Shown piece by piece: positions 45,181 to 53,499 of a DNA stretch of 64,000 nucleotides. Below the pieces are notes generated by a model, which made no database searches, was not told where the DNA came from, and worked only from the letters and a program-made list of their open reading frames with translations. Location: positions 453,808 through 517,807 of the forward strand of contig NZ_PYFP01000003.1 of NCBI RefSeq assembly GCF_003056055.1, written 5' to 3'. The stretch's first letter is position 1, and every line of letters starts with the position of its first letter. The stretch is from Glaciimonas sp. PCH181 (GTDB taxonomy: Bacteria > Pseudomonadota > Gammaproteobacteria > Burkholderiales > Burkholderiaceae_D). A program made the translations under genes and the position numbers.

Positions 45181-46415
45181 CGTCCCGCATTCCCGATTTC
45201 CGCGTGACGCTCGATGAGCGCGACCTGACCGCTATCCTGCGTCCACGCCTGATCAGCCTCAACCTGACCGAATGCCGCAGCGATGCAGCCGACCAGCTCG
45301 ATCTCGTACTGGACGATACCGACGGCAAACTCGCGATCCCGTCCAGAGGTGCCAAAATCCATCTGCACATTGGCTGGCGCGGTATCGGCAACGACATCGG
45401 TCTGGTCGATAAAGGCAGCTTTACCGTCGATGAAGTCGAACATTCCGGCGCACCGGATACCATCACGCTGCGCGCCCGCACTGCCAACCTGATCGACACC
45501 TTTCGGCAATTAGAAGAACACAGCTTCCACGACACCACGCTGGGCGCAATCATTGAAGTCATCGCCTTTCGACAAGAACTCAAAGCCGGGATCGCCGACG
45601 CCTTGCGCAATGTCGCCGTCAGGCATATCGACCAGACCCGCGAAAGCGATGCCGCCTTTCTGCGGCGTCTGGGTAAAAAATACGACGCCATCACCACTGT
45701 AAAAAACGACACATTACTGTTTGTGCCGATCAATCAAAACCGCAACGTTACCGGCAAAGCGCTGCCAGTGGTCCAGATCCTCCGCAGTCTGGGCGACAAT
45801 CATCGCTATCACAGCGCCGAGCGGGATAGTTACAGCGGCGTGCGGGCGTTCTGGTATGACCAGCGATATGCCCGTCGCCGCAGCGTCATCGTCGGCATCG
45901 CGGGGAACAGCAAGTCTTTAAAAACCACTTTCGCCAACGAAGCTGATGCACGTACATCCGCCATCGCAGAATGGCAGCGCATTCAACGCGGCGTATCCAC
46001 CTTTGAATTGCATCTCGCGCTGGGCGATCCCCGCCTGATCGCACACTCCCCAATCATTACCACCGGCTTTAAATCGCAGATTGATGCCACCGAATGGCTT
46101 ATCGTCAAAATCGGCAGCAGCATCAGCAGCAGCGGGTACACCCAACAGATCGAACTCGAAATGAAAATGGCGCAAGAAGAGGCCGAACGCGAGATAGAAA
46201 AAGACCCTGATGAAAACATCACCGGCGTAAAGGCAGTCTGGCGGGATAAAACGACCAACAAATCAGGTCAGGTACAGGCCGGAAGCAATCGCCATCTCAA
46301 AAGCAACCCCCGCGTCTATGCCAGCAGGCAAAGTGCACAGCGTGCGGTTAACGGGGAATGGCATGACATTAAGGTTGTGCGGGAGATTATTCGAGAGAAC
46401 AGCGATAACCTCTGA
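45177..46415 (+). CDS. D: Late control / baseplate hub protein D (P2 gpD family)
   Basis: 412 residues; hub of the tail tip. MTSRIPDFRVTLDERDLTAILRPRLISLNLTECRSDAADQLDLVLDDTDGKL, then ALRNVAVRHIDQTRESDAAFLRRLGKKYDA. The C-terminal third is variable and charged. It is the last structural gene of the late operon. Confidence 0.94.
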   Translation: MTSRIPDFRVTLDERDLTAILRPRLISLNLTECRSDAADQLDLVLDDTDGKLAIPSRGAKIHLHIGWRGIGNDIGLVDKGSFTVDEVEHSGAPDTITLRARTANLIDTFRQLEEHSFHDTTLGAIIEVIAFRQELKAGIADALRNVAVRHIDQTRESDAAFLRRLGKKYDAITTVKNDTLLFVPINQNRNVTGKALPVVQILRSLGDNHRYHSAERDSYSGVRAFWYDQRYARRRSVIVGIAGNSKSLKTTFANEADARTSAIAEWQRIQRGVSTFELHLALGDPRLIAHSPIITTGFKSQIDATEWLIVKIGSSISSSGYTQQIELEMKMAQEEAEREIEKDPDENITGVKAVWRDKTTNKSGQVQAGSNRHLKSNPRVYASRQSAQRAVNGEWHDIKVVREIIRENSDNL

Positions 46416-46428
46416 CGATGCCAAAACG

Positions 46429-46466
46429 TTACGTATGTTACGGATGTTACGTAACTTACGTAACGA
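46429..46466. repeat. Cluster of reiterated GTTACG half-sites
   Basis: Between D and the acyltransferase remnant the motif GTTACG or its complement CGTAAC occurs about six times in 40 bases, including the palindromes GTTACGTAAC and CTTACGTAACG. It resembles a multi-site protein-binding array or promoter control region; the binding protein is unknown. Confidence 0.6.
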
Positions 46467-46505
46467 CAACAGATTAGGTTACAATCCACTCACATTTCCG
46501 AGTAA

Positions 46506-46982
46506 GTGCAATTGGATTTTAACAAGTGGCTTGGCCATGCTTTGCACTTAAAGGGAATCCCATTGCCATCCGGACCAAAAAATATTCAGGCAATTCAAGC
46601 CTTGCGAGGTGTTGCGGCCCTATTGGTCGTCGCGTTTCATGATCGCGTTGGCGTTAATCTGACATTCCCCCAGCTCGGCGACAAAACACACTTCAGCGTC
46701 TTGGGCGTCTCTCCATTTCTTTGCATTAGCGGCCTTTTTACTTTTTGTATCGCCCCTAATCACAACACTAGCAACCGTAGCGCCGACCCCGGCAGACACT
46801 TTTTCAAACGAATCTGCCCCGTCCTGCCCCGCGTTTACCGCATCAACTTGCTACCGCTAACATCGATTTATAACATCGTCACATCTCCCCTCTGCCCTCA
46901 TCGGGGCGGCGGAATCGGCAATTACGCCTATGCAGGCAATCTATTTCACCGAGATGTAAGAGGGAATTTATTCAATAAATAG
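46506..46982 (+). pseudogene. Decayed acyltransferase-3 family fragment
   Basis: 158 codons. The start IQAIQALRGVAALLVVAFH is the typical first helix of acyltransferase-3 (OafA-like) membrane enzymes that modify surface sugars. The following segments are recognisable but damaged: the usual GVDLFFVISGF appears as GVSPFLCISGL and the FxxRRxxRIxPxYW motif as FFKRICPVLPRVYR. The protein ends at less than half the family length of about 350. It was probably a serotype-conversion gene carried by the phage, now a remnant. Confidence 0.7.
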
Positions 46983-47126
46983 AGATGAAACACACGCACT
47001 CATAAGCTTATGCCCTAAAAAAACATGAGTTGCATTGGTAATTGGCACCTATTTTGAACCAATATAGAAACATGCAATCTCAATAAAGACGGCCATTCAA
47101 TCAGTATCTCAAGGAAGTGTAGGGAT

Positions 47127-47495
47127 ATGAATACAGTAACAGCCGAACAGCTTTTCCAAGCCCTTCAAGCCATGCCTATGGAAGAACGCGTGCGTTTTTT
47201 CTCTCTGCTAGCCATTAACGCGTTCCGTGACCAACACGCGTACCAGAATCTACAAGATCAGCAAGTATTCTGGCATCTCGACAACGACGAATTTACAGCG
47301 CAAGAGGCAGCCGACTATCTTGAAGTATCGATCGGCACGTTCCGACGCTACGTGTATGACGGCCGCATCAAACCATGCAGCGCCCCAGGCATCACTCAAT
47401 TGTTTGCGACCCGAAATCTGAAAGCATTTAAACATGCGACCCATGACGTGAAGCTTACTTTGGATGGTGGCAAGGGCAAGGGCAAGCCAAACTAA
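47127..47495 (+). CDS. Helix-turn-helix (excisionase-type fold) DNA-binding protein
   Basis: 122 residues, ribosome site AGGAAG. A helical N-terminus (TAEQLFQALQAMPMEERVRFFSLLAINAF) is followed by a winged-helix domain of the MerR/excisionase type (FTAQEAADYLEVSIGTFRRYVYDGRIKPCSAPGITQLFATRNLKAF). It ends in Lys/Gly repeats. Its own terminator follows, so it is a monocistronic regulator; target unknown. Confidence 0.75.
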   Translation: MNTVTAEQLFQALQAMPMEERVRFFSLLAINAFRDQHAYQNLQDQQVFWHLDNDEFTAQEAADYLEVSIGTFRRYVYDGRIKPCSAPGITQLFATRNLKAFKHATHDVKLTLDGGKGKGKPN

Positions 47496-47512
47496 ACGTG
47501 GATATATTGGGT

Positions 47513-47549
47513 AAGGCCCAGACTGCTAAAGCGGTCTGGGCCTTTTTTC
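47513..47549 (+). terminator. Intrinsic terminator after the HTH gene
   Basis: 11-bp stem AAGGCCCAGAC / GTCTGGGCCTT with a ten-base loop and a T6 run. Confidence 0.9.
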
Positions 47550-47689
47550 CTGTTTAAGCATGCAAATGGTAATGAAAGTGACCGGCTTGCCAGTGATTGT
47601 TCATGCCATATTGCGTTTTAAATCCACCATACAACAGTCTGGTGGACGCTGCCATAAATGCCAGGTATGGATTTTCATAAAAATCGACC

Positions 47690-47971
47690 TTAGCGTAGAC
47701 GTGATCTTTCAATCTCATGCCAATGCGCCCCCCCGTTGCTACCTGAATTCAGGCACTCCAGGACTTCGCCTGATGGCATTTTTCTTGCGCTGCCTACTGA
47801 GTAAATTTTATCGTCCACCATGCAGGTCAAGCGAACCAGTTTGAGCGTTGAAGCACTTATGTCTGGTGCAGAGCAAAGCGATAGCCATACGCATACGCAG
47901 ACACAAACAACAGCTAGGGCAAACGCGACTAATCGCCTGCTGACATTCACTGATTGGTGGATATCTCCCAA
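47690..47971 (-). CDS. Possible small exported protein, DUF1496-like
   Basis: About 86-93 residues with an uncertain start (TTG 47971 or GTG 47950). A hydrophobic signal or anchor with alternating Cys (VAFALAVVCVCVCVWLSLCSA) is followed by LTCMVDDKIYSVGSARKMPSGEVLEC, which resembles the two-Cys DUF1496 motif. It lies downstream of the repressor on the same strand, a common place for lysogenic-conversion genes. Weak call. Confidence 0.4.
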   Translation of the reverse strand: MGDIHQSVNVSRRLVAFALAVVCVCVCVWLSLCSAPDISASTLKLVRLTCMVDDKIYSVGSARKMPSGEVLECLNSGSNGGAHWHEIERSRLR

Positions 47972-48029
47972 TACAATTTGTCGGATATATCCTTGAAGTG
48001 CGATGACTTTTCCGGTTGTTGCGGGGAGA

Positions 48030-48503
48030 TTATTCTCGAATGTCTTTTTTCTTTTTTTTACTGACGACGCGAACGTTTAAGTCCCCGGCTGTGTGCTGAT
48101 CGCCGTTACTGACACCACCAACTTCTCCGTGAAATTGGACGCTGCCAATGTTATGTCGGGTAACGGTGGATGTAGTCACTGTTGGCGCTGTCGCGGCTGC
48201 ACCCATTACATCAAGCATGCCGAGCATATTAGATTTACCGCGAATGTCTAGGGAACGATACCCAGACAGCAATTCTTTCTCGTCCTTCGTGATTGCTGAT
48301 GCCGCTTTCTCTCCGGTGAGAATGTACTGCACATCAACTCCAATAGTCGCCAGCGCTCGTAAATAAAGCGCGTCCGGTGCTCGTTCATTTTGCTCATAAA
48401 GCGTTTGAGCGCGCCGCTTTAACCCGGCTACTGCGGCAAAATCGTCTTGATTCATGCCTAACCTTTGACGCTCTTCTTTTAATATTTCGCCGACTGATCT
48501 CAT
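48030..48503 (-). CDS. Phage repressor, XRE/CI-type HTH
   Basis: 157 residues. An N-terminal HTH (VGEILKEERQRLGMNQDDFAAVAGLKRRAQTLYEQNERAPDALYLRALATIGVDVQYILTGEK) is typical of prophage repressors of the P2-like phages of Burkholderiales. The C-terminal part is Ser/Thr/Gly-rich with a basic tail (SKKKKKDIRE) and lacks a peptidase domain, so it would not self-cleave in the SOS response. It diverges from the early gene at 48584; the shared 80-base region must hold the operators. Confidence 0.88.
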   Translation of the reverse strand: MRSVGEILKEERQRLGMNQDDFAAVAGLKRRAQTLYEQNERAPDALYLRALATIGVDVQYILTGEKAASAITKDEKELLSGYRSLDIRGKSNMLGMLDVMGAAATAPTVTTSTVTRHNIGSVQFHGEVGGVSNGDQHTAGDLNVRVVSKKKKKDIRE

Positions 48504-48520
48504 TTGTGCACACTTATTTC

Positions 48521-48549
48521 TTTACATGCTCTCAAATAGGAGCTATATT
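48521..48549 (+). promoter_or_regulatory. Early rightward promoter with candidate repressor operator
   Basis: TTTACA (48521-48526), a 17-base spacer and TATATT (48544-48549). The spacer holds a dyad GCTC-N8-GAGC (48528-48543), a candidate operator. It drives the rightward early genes and lies opposite the repressor. Confidence 0.6.
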
Positions 48550-48583
48550 TGCGCCATCCCTAGCGAATACAGAGCATACCATT

Positions 48584-48781
48584 ATGAAAAGACTTACCAA
48601 AGTACGACGCGCTCCCAAAAACATTCTCGCCCAATCTCTCGGCATTCGTTTAACACCAGAGGAACAGGCCGCCATAGAGAAATGTGCCTCTGATGAATTC
48701 CTGTCCCGCGCCTCTTTCCTTCGACGCATGATTCTGCGCGGCCTGGCCGATTACAAGCGTGAACTTGCTTCAAATCCATAA
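48584..48781 (+). CDS. Small early DNA-binding protein (ribbon-helix-helix-like), Cro/Cox position
   Basis: 65 residues from the ATG at 48584 (MKRLTKVRRAPKNILAQSLGIRLTPEEQAAIEKCASDEFLSRASFLRRMILRGLADYK), which fits a ribbon-helix-helix of the MobC/Arc style. Position directly after the early promoter suggests it antagonises the repressor, as Cox does in P2. The longer frame to 48377 runs through the repressor gene and is not used. Confidence 0.7.
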   Translation: MKRLTKVRRAPKNILAQSLGIRLTPEEQAAIEKCASDEFLSRASFLRRMILRGLADYKRELASNP

Positions 48782-48796
48782 CCTTAAGGTTCAGCT

Positions 48797-49180
48797 ATGC
48801 AAACAAATCTTCAGCGCACTGACATTGCGATCAATCAAGTGCGTCGGTGGCTCTTTGCCATAACCTCTTCTTCAATATGCATCGCCTTACTGTATGCGTG
48901 GAAATTGCAGAATATCAATGTAGCGGGCAACTTATTATTGTTTTGGCTGTGGTTCATATCAGCGGCCTTTATCGCAGTGCTATTTGTCCCGGAAGAGCTC
49001 GCCAAAATTCCACGCTGCAGCAAGAACTTCGCCAGATTTAATTTGTGTATCTCTCTCCTTATGACTTTTGCGATGGTCTGGTTTGGTCATTTTTTGACTG
49101 CCGGATTTTATATGTTGGGATGGTGTGCCCGAAGTGCTGGCCCCAAAATAGCAGCATCGCAACAAGTCAAAAAATGTTAA
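48797..49180 (+). CDS. Small membrane protein of the early region, unknown
   Basis: 127 residues with three hydrophobic segments (WLFAITSSSICIALLYAW, NLLLFWLWFISAAFIAVLFV, LCISLLMTFAMVWFGHFLTAGFYML) and basic ends. No family recognised. It follows the Cro-like gene by 15 bases. Membrane proteins at this place in temperate phages often act in exclusion (inference only). Confidence 0.65.
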   Translation: MQTNLQRTDIAINQVRRWLFAITSSSICIALLYAWKLQNINVAGNLLLFWLWFISAAFIAVLFVPEELAKIPRCSKNFARFNLCISLLMTFAMVWFGHFLTAGFYMLGWCARSAGPKIAASQQVKKC

Positions 49181-49202
49181 AGAAAAACAACCTGCATTGG
49201 TG

Positions 49203-49577
49203 TCACAAGGATCGCTGCGTGCGCGCCTGGGCTTTAGCTTTATCTTCGGTTAATTGAATTTCATCACCATCACGGAGCATGTGATTTATTTGTTTTGCCG
49301 AATAGCCAGTAGCGTCAATTTTTTCGTATTGCCCATCCGGCTTTTCTCTCGTCACAGTAACGCGACGATTTGAAACGTGGGAGAGCCAAGCGATTAGCAC
49401 TCTTTCGATGCTGGACCAAGGCATACCATCATTAACTTTACCGATGATTTCGAGAATAGGGGTGGAGAAGCGATTAGAAAAAATGTGTATTTCATTGTAG
49501 CTAATGTCGGACGCGTCCAGCACTTCCTTAAACGATAGTTCGGTATTAGGTTGCACATATATTCTGATAGAAATCAT
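49203..49577 (-). CDS. Hypothetical protein, leftward in the early region
   Basis: 124 residues, soluble, acidic-basic mixed, no motif recognised (MISIRIYVQPNTELSFKEVLDASDISYNEIHIFSNRFSTPILEIIGKV). It converges with the membrane-protein gene and is A/T-rich compared with the structural genes, so it may be a cargo gene under its own promoter near 49578-49700. A gap of about 195 bases to 49772 holds its promoter region only. Confidence 0.6.
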   Translation of the reverse strand: MISIRIYVQPNTELSFKEVLDASDISYNEIHIFSNRFSTPILEIIGKVNDGMPWSSIERVLIAWLSHVSNRRVTVTREKPDGQYEKIDATGYSAKQINHMLRDGDEIQLTEDKAKAQARTQRSL

Positions 49578-49772
49578 GAAAATTTATACTTTCAATGTCA
49601 TAAAAAAGATTGGCGAAGCAGGTTGATCACTGCCCACCAGTTATGTCGTGCTGCTTTTTGGGTCCTCCTTTATGGACAGTTCAAATTGGCTTTTATTAAA
49701 GAAAAAAACTGATGTAAATCATCCATCCCAACTTTGATTTTATTTCATCAAAAATTTCGACAGGACGCACCT

Positions 49773-49970
49773 ATGTATCCCGATATCAATCGCATCCGTA
49801 CTAACCGCCTGACCGTTCGTCTTGATAAATACGAGCACGACGTCATTGTCGCGCTGGCTAACTATCAGGGCGAACATCCGTCAGCCTTGGTACGGCAACT
49901 TGTGATGCAAGAACTGGCAGATCTGTTTGGCAACCACGACCATGCCATCGTAGATAAAAAGTCCGCTTAA
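49773..49970 (+). CDS. Small ribbon-helix-helix-like protein
   Basis: 65 residues from the ATG at 49773, ribosome site AGGA. The segment NRLTVRLDKYEHDVIVALANYQGEHPSALVRQLVMQELADLF has the strand-helix-helix spacing of Arc/CopG regulators. Function in the phage early region unknown. Confidence 0.7.
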   Translation: MYPDINRIRTNRLTVRLDKYEHDVIVALANYQGEHPSALVRQLVMQELADLFGNHDHAIVDKKSA

Positions 49971-49996
49971 CAGAAGACCACGAAAGTCTGACGAAA

Positions 49997-50212
49997 ATGG
50001 CCGACTACGCATTCCCTGCGGAATACACCGATACGCAATTGGCGCAACTTGAAGCGATTCGCCTGCAGCATGGGCTGGATAGCCTGGAGCAAGCGCTGAC
50101 GCTGGTATTGAAGGCACGCATACGCAAGCAAGTAAAAGTGATGACGAACAAAAAACGTGCGTTATACGTGGTTAAACCGCTGATTGATCCGGACGCGCCA
50201 CCATGCGCGTAA
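49997..50212 (+). CDS. Small hypothetical early protein
   Basis: 71 residues (MADYAFPAEYTDTQLAQLEAIRLQHGLDSLEQALTLVLKARIRKQVKVM). It overlaps the Ogr-like gene by ten bases, so the two are coupled. The helical, basic middle could bind nucleic acid; no family recognised. Confidence 0.6.
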   Translation: MADYAFPAEYTDTQLAQLEAIRLQHGLDSLEQALTLVLKARIRKQVKVMTNKKRALYVVKPLIDPDAPPCA

Positions 50213-50460
50213 TCAGCATCCCTTGCCCCCATTGCCAATGCCGCGTGCGCGCTGCCAAAAGCCGCACGATGTCTACCCTGATGAAAGAGATCACCTATAT
50301 GTGCCAGAACCCGGATTGCGGTCATAGTTTTGTCGCCAGTCTGGAAGTGCTGCGCACGTTGTCGATGTCTGCCATCCCTAACCCGGAGGTGCGGATTCAT
50401 TTGTCGCAGCACGTCCGCAACGCTTGCGCTAATCAGTTGGCGTTATTCAAGAACGATTGA
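50203..50460 (+). CDS. ogr: Ogr/Delta-like zinc-finger late-gene activator
   Basis: 85 residues. The finger pattern CPHC near the start and CQNPDCGHSF 25 residues later, with SRTMSTLMKEITYMC between, matches P2 Ogr and P4 Delta, which activate the late promoters through the RNA polymerase alpha subunit. In P2 ogr adjoins D; here it sits about 3.8 kb further, inside the early/replication block. It should switch on the O to S, V onward and P-Q operons. Confidence 0.88.
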   Translation: MRVISIPCPHCQCRVRAAKSRTMSTLMKEITYMCQNPDCGHSFVASLEVLRTLSMSAIPNPEVRIHLSQHVRNACANQLALFKND

Positions 50461-50536
50461 ACTGATATGACCGCACACCACATTCTCGCGCCGCCATAAC
50501 TCTTCGCTAGCGCGTTTCCCCTCTTACGTTGGTCCC

Positions 50537-50562
50537 GGCAATGCCTGACATCAGGCATGCGG
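50537..50562. other. Palindrome after the Ogr-like gene
   Basis: ATGCCTGA-CA-TCAGGCAT with outer CCCG/CGGG pairing; no T-run, so operator or weak attenuator rather than a clear terminator. Confidence 0.5.
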
Positions 50563-50590
50563 GATTTGCTCACCCTGAAATAAGGAAAAC

Positions 50591-51043
50591 ATGATGAAAA
50601 ATATTATTAATACGGCACATCAAGGTCAAGACGACGCGAAGAAAATACCTTTAGTGTGGGCTAAAGATGGCGTCAAAACCATTCTTTGGGTCGGTCGCAG
50701 CTTCAAGTTCATCGACCAGATTCAGACTGACCAGTTGAGTGATTGTATTAAGAAAGAGTCCCAGTCCAGTGACGCCAATGACACGGTAAATCTCGCGTTG
50801 CTCATTACGGATACCGATGATCATTTTCTCTCTTGTAACGGCACGCATTTCGAAGGTGTGCAGTTCGAGCTTATTGAGAATTTCGGCATCCAGTTTTCCG
50901 ATTTCCTGGGCGGGGATAAGGGCTGTTTTCATAAAGTTCCTTCGGTTGTTTTAAAAGGCGTATCACGACCTGACATGATCGGATACGCGCAAAAGTATAT
51001 GCGCAAGTCACTACTGAATAGCCACATTGCAGGTGTGATTTAA
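50591..51043 (+). CDS. Hypothetical phage protein
   Basis: 150 residues with a good ribosome site (AAGGAA). Soluble, no motif recognised (MMKNIINTAHQGQDDAKKIPLVWAKDGVKTILWVGRSFKFIDQI). It is moderately A/T-rich. It lies between ogr and the replication gene. Confidence 0.6.
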   Translation: MMKNIINTAHQGQDDAKKIPLVWAKDGVKTILWVGRSFKFIDQIQTDQLSDCIKKESQSSDANDTVNLALLITDTDDHFLSCNGTHFEGVQFELIENFGIQFSDFLGGDKGCFHKVPSVVLKGVSRPDMIGYAQKYMRKSLLNSHIAGVI

Positions 51044-51045
51044 GT

Positions 51046-51144
51046 ATGAAGACCTATCTCGATATTTTTTGTTCGGGTCTTTTGTGTGGCTTTGTGATGT
51101 TTGCACCAGCGTTTGCGGTGGCGCTTGGTTGGGTGGGAGATTAA
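51046..51144 (+). CDS. Tiny single-helix membrane protein
   Basis: 32 residues (MKTYLDIFCSGLLCGFVMFAPAFAVALGWVGD), one hydrophobic helix. It starts two bases after the previous stop and is followed five bases later by the next gene, so it is packed in the operon. Plausible but short. Confidence 0.4.
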   Translation: MKTYLDIFCSGLLCGFVMFAPAFAVALGWVGD

Positions 51145-51148
51145 GCCG

Positions 51149-51322
51149 ATGATCGCCAACACACCTTACGCCTTGTTGATCGGCAAGCTGAACCTCCGCA
51201 ACTGGTTTCTGGCGCGCACGCATTTGATTAGCGCCAGCCATACAGCCACGGTGGGGGCGGTTCTGGATGAGCAGATCGCCGTATTTATTGGTCAACTTGG
51301 CGGCATGGCGGGGGACTGGTAA
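51149..51322 (+). CDS. Small hypothetical early protein
   Basis: 57 residues from the ATG at 51149 (MIANTPYALLIGKLNLRNWFLARTHLISASHTATVGAVLDEQIAVFIGQLGGMAGDW). Its stop overlaps the next start. No family recognised. Confidence 0.5.
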   Translation: MIANTPYALLIGKLNLRNWFLARTHLISASHTATVGAVLDEQIAVFIGQLGGMAGDW

Positions 51323-51678
51323 TGGGCGCATCGTTGATCGATAACCATCTGTCATTTACGCCTGCCAGTCAGATCATCGCCGGGTGGGAATTGGCGGCCG
51401 GAACGCTGACGCCGGCAGACACCGCGCAGGTGAAATTGCTGGCGGCGCGGCGGTTAATTAAGCTACGCAATGATGCGCCGCAGATTCAGCGCCTGACAGC
51501 CCAATCGTGGGGCGCGACGCCCGAACATGCACGACGTTACGTCTTATACGTGGCAGGCTTGCCGATGACGCGCTGGGATAGTCCGATTCATTCGTTTTCG
51601 GCGTCGGAACGGGCTGCGATCAAGGCGGCAGTGGTGGCCTCGGTCGGGATGTTTGAACGGGTTTTGCATGCAGTCTAA
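51322..51678 (+). CDS. Hypothetical protein upstream of gpA
   Basis: 118 residues, Ala-rich helical (IIAGWELAAGTLTPADTAQVKLLAARRLIKLRNDAPQIQRLTAQSWGATPEHARRYVLYVAGLPMTRW). It overlaps the replication gene by 11 bases. Possibly a replication accessory; unknown. Confidence 0.6.
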   Translation: MGASLIDNHLSFTPASQIIAGWELAAGTLTPADTAQVKLLAARRLIKLRNDAPQIQRLTAQSWGATPEHARRYVLYVAGLPMTRWDSPIHSFSASERAAIKAAVVASVGMFERVLHAV

Positions 51679-53497
51679 ACGCATCGTTTTACCCAGCCGA
51701 CAGCGACATCTGACCTTCTTACAATCGGACCGATTTGCACCGGAGTTGGCACGCCTTCCTTACAAATGGCGCAAGCGCGTTATCAACCAGACGCTGGATA
51801 AAATGGCGTGGTCATCGTGGCACAAAATTTACGAATCACTGGCGACCGATTTCGTGCGGGATTTTGCTGAACGGTATGTTCCGGCCGGCGTAGATTTATC
51901 GCAGCACGATGCGGATATTGTTGCCACGGCAAAGAAAGCGGCGGCGCATGTTTCCTGTGCTCTCTGGGGCGCGACTTCGGACCGCCACGCACAGCAGATC
52001 ATCATTTGCGAATGTGCTGAATACGGCATCGATCCACCGGAGTTTGAAGAACTCAAAGATGTGATCGGACGCGCCGTCAATCCGCATTGGTGGCGCGGTC
52101 AATTGCGTAAGCGCATCGGGCGCGCTTTTGAGGCGGGCAATATCCGACTCGGCTACGTCCACTATCGCGGCGAAGCCTACGCCAGCCATGATACGGTCAT
52201 CGCAAGACTTGCCCAAAATCGGCGCAATGCATTGGCGCTAGAAAACCAGAAACTTGAAAACGAGCTAGGCCAGCAATACACGCTGGCCGAACTGGCCGGG
52301 ACCAGCACGGCCAATAAACCCATCCGACGAGGAGAATTAATGTTGCGCATCAGCGGCTTCGAAACCATCGCCAAAGAACTTGGCGATGAAGGCCTATTCA
52401 TTACCTGGACTTGTCCGTCCCATTTCCACGCCACTTTGCATTGCGGCAAACCGAATCCGAAATACAGCGGCGCTACGCCACGAGAAGCGAATGATTATCT
52501 AAAGAAAGTGACGGCGCAGTTGCGTGCCGCGCTGGACCGGCGCGGCATTGGTCTGTATGGATTTAGGATTGTAGAACCGCATCACGACGGCACACCGCAC
52601 TGGCATTTACTGATGTTTGTGCGCTCTACCCCTGACTATAAAACGCTGCATGTGAAAGACGTGGCCAGTCGTGTCATCCGCTTGATGAAACGCTATGCAT
52701 GGCGCGCTGAGCGTGGCGAACCGGGCGCGTTTGCACGGCGTCTGAAAGTCGAACGGATCGACTGGAGCAAGGGCAGCGCCGCCGCTTACATCGCTAAATA
52801 TGTCGCCAAAAATATCGATGGCGCGCACGTCGGCGACCATAAAACCAAAGACGGTTATGTCCTGGCCCCAGACTGCATCGGCGGCGTTGAGCTGGTGCCA
52901 TCAATGCGCATCGAAGCATGGGCTGCGTGCTGGGGCATCCGCCAGTTTCAGCAATGGGGCGGCGCACCGGTAACGGTCTGGCGCGAGTTACGTCGTATCA
53001 AAGAAGAAATGGTGAACGAAGCGCCAGAGCCGATGCGCCGCGCATGGAATGCTGCGCAAAAGATCGAAGGCGAAAAGCGCGCCGACTTTGCCGAGTATCT
53101 GCGTGCGCAAGGTGGCCCGCTCGTGCCGCGTAAAAACCTGATCATCACGCTGGCCAAGGATATCAAAACCTTTATCGGCCGGTATGGCGAGACGATTAAA
53201 TCTACACCTTACGGTGTGCATTGTGCGGCCTTGTTTGGGGTGGTGTTTAAGTCGGTGCGACATACATGGACGCCGGTGAAGGCAGACGCATCGGCACGTG
53301 GCGGGGCGGCAGTTGACCTTCCTCGGACTCGTGTAAATAACTGTACGGTCCCCGAAGTGGCACCGCCAGAAAAGCAGCCGGACTGGATGATTCCTGATGC
53401 GAATTGCTTTCCCCTTGATGCCAAAAATGCGCTGATTGACGCGTGGGCGGCACTCAATGCTTGCCCCTTCCCCCGCATTTTTGATGAAAGGAAATAG
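51668..53497 (+). CDS. A: Replication initiation endonuclease (P2 gpA family)
   Basis: 609 residues from the ATG at 51668. Rolling-circle initiator that nicks the phage origin and stays covalently attached. The HUH metal motif is in VEPHHDGTPHWHLLMFV and the two catalytic tyrosines in AAYIAKYVAKNIDG, spaced as in P2 gpA (YxxxY). The RGELMLRISGFE and LFITWTCPSHFHATL blocks are family-typical. In P2 the nick site lies within A; the same is likely here but I could not mark it. Confidence 0.95.
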   Translation: MQSKRIVLPSRQRHLTFLQSDRFAPELARLPYKWRKRVINQTLDKMAWSSWHKIYESLATDFVRDFAERYVPAGVDLSQHDADIVATAKKAAAHVSCALWGATSDRHAQQIIICECAEYGIDPPEFEELKDVIGRAVNPHWWRGQLRKRIGRAFEAGNIRLGYVHYRGEAYASHDTVIARLAQNRRNALALENQKLENELGQQYTLAELAGTSTANKPIRRGELMLRISGFETIAKELGDEGLFITWTCPSHFHATLHCGKPNPKYSGATPREANDYLKKVTAQLRAALDRRGIGLYGFRIVEPHHDGTPHWHLLMFVRSTPDYKTLHVKDVASRVIRLMKRYAWRAERGEPGAFARRLKVERIDWSKGSAAAYIAKYVAKNIDGAHVGDHKTKDGYVLAPDCIGGVELVPSMRIEAWAACWGIRQFQQWGGAPVTVWRELRRIKEEMVNEAPEPMRRAWNAAQKIEGEKRADFAEYLRAQGGPLVPRKNLIITLAKDIKTFIGRYGETIKSTPYGVHCAALFGVVFKSVRHTWTPVKADASARGGAAVDLPRTRVNNCTVPEVAPPEKQPDWMIPDANCFPLDAKNALIDAWAALNACPFPRIFDERK

Positions 53498-53499
53498 CG

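Noticed and set aside
47560..47844. 94-codon rightward frame after the HTH gene
   Set aside because: No ribosome site and opposite to the more plausible leftward frame 47690-47971; no domain.
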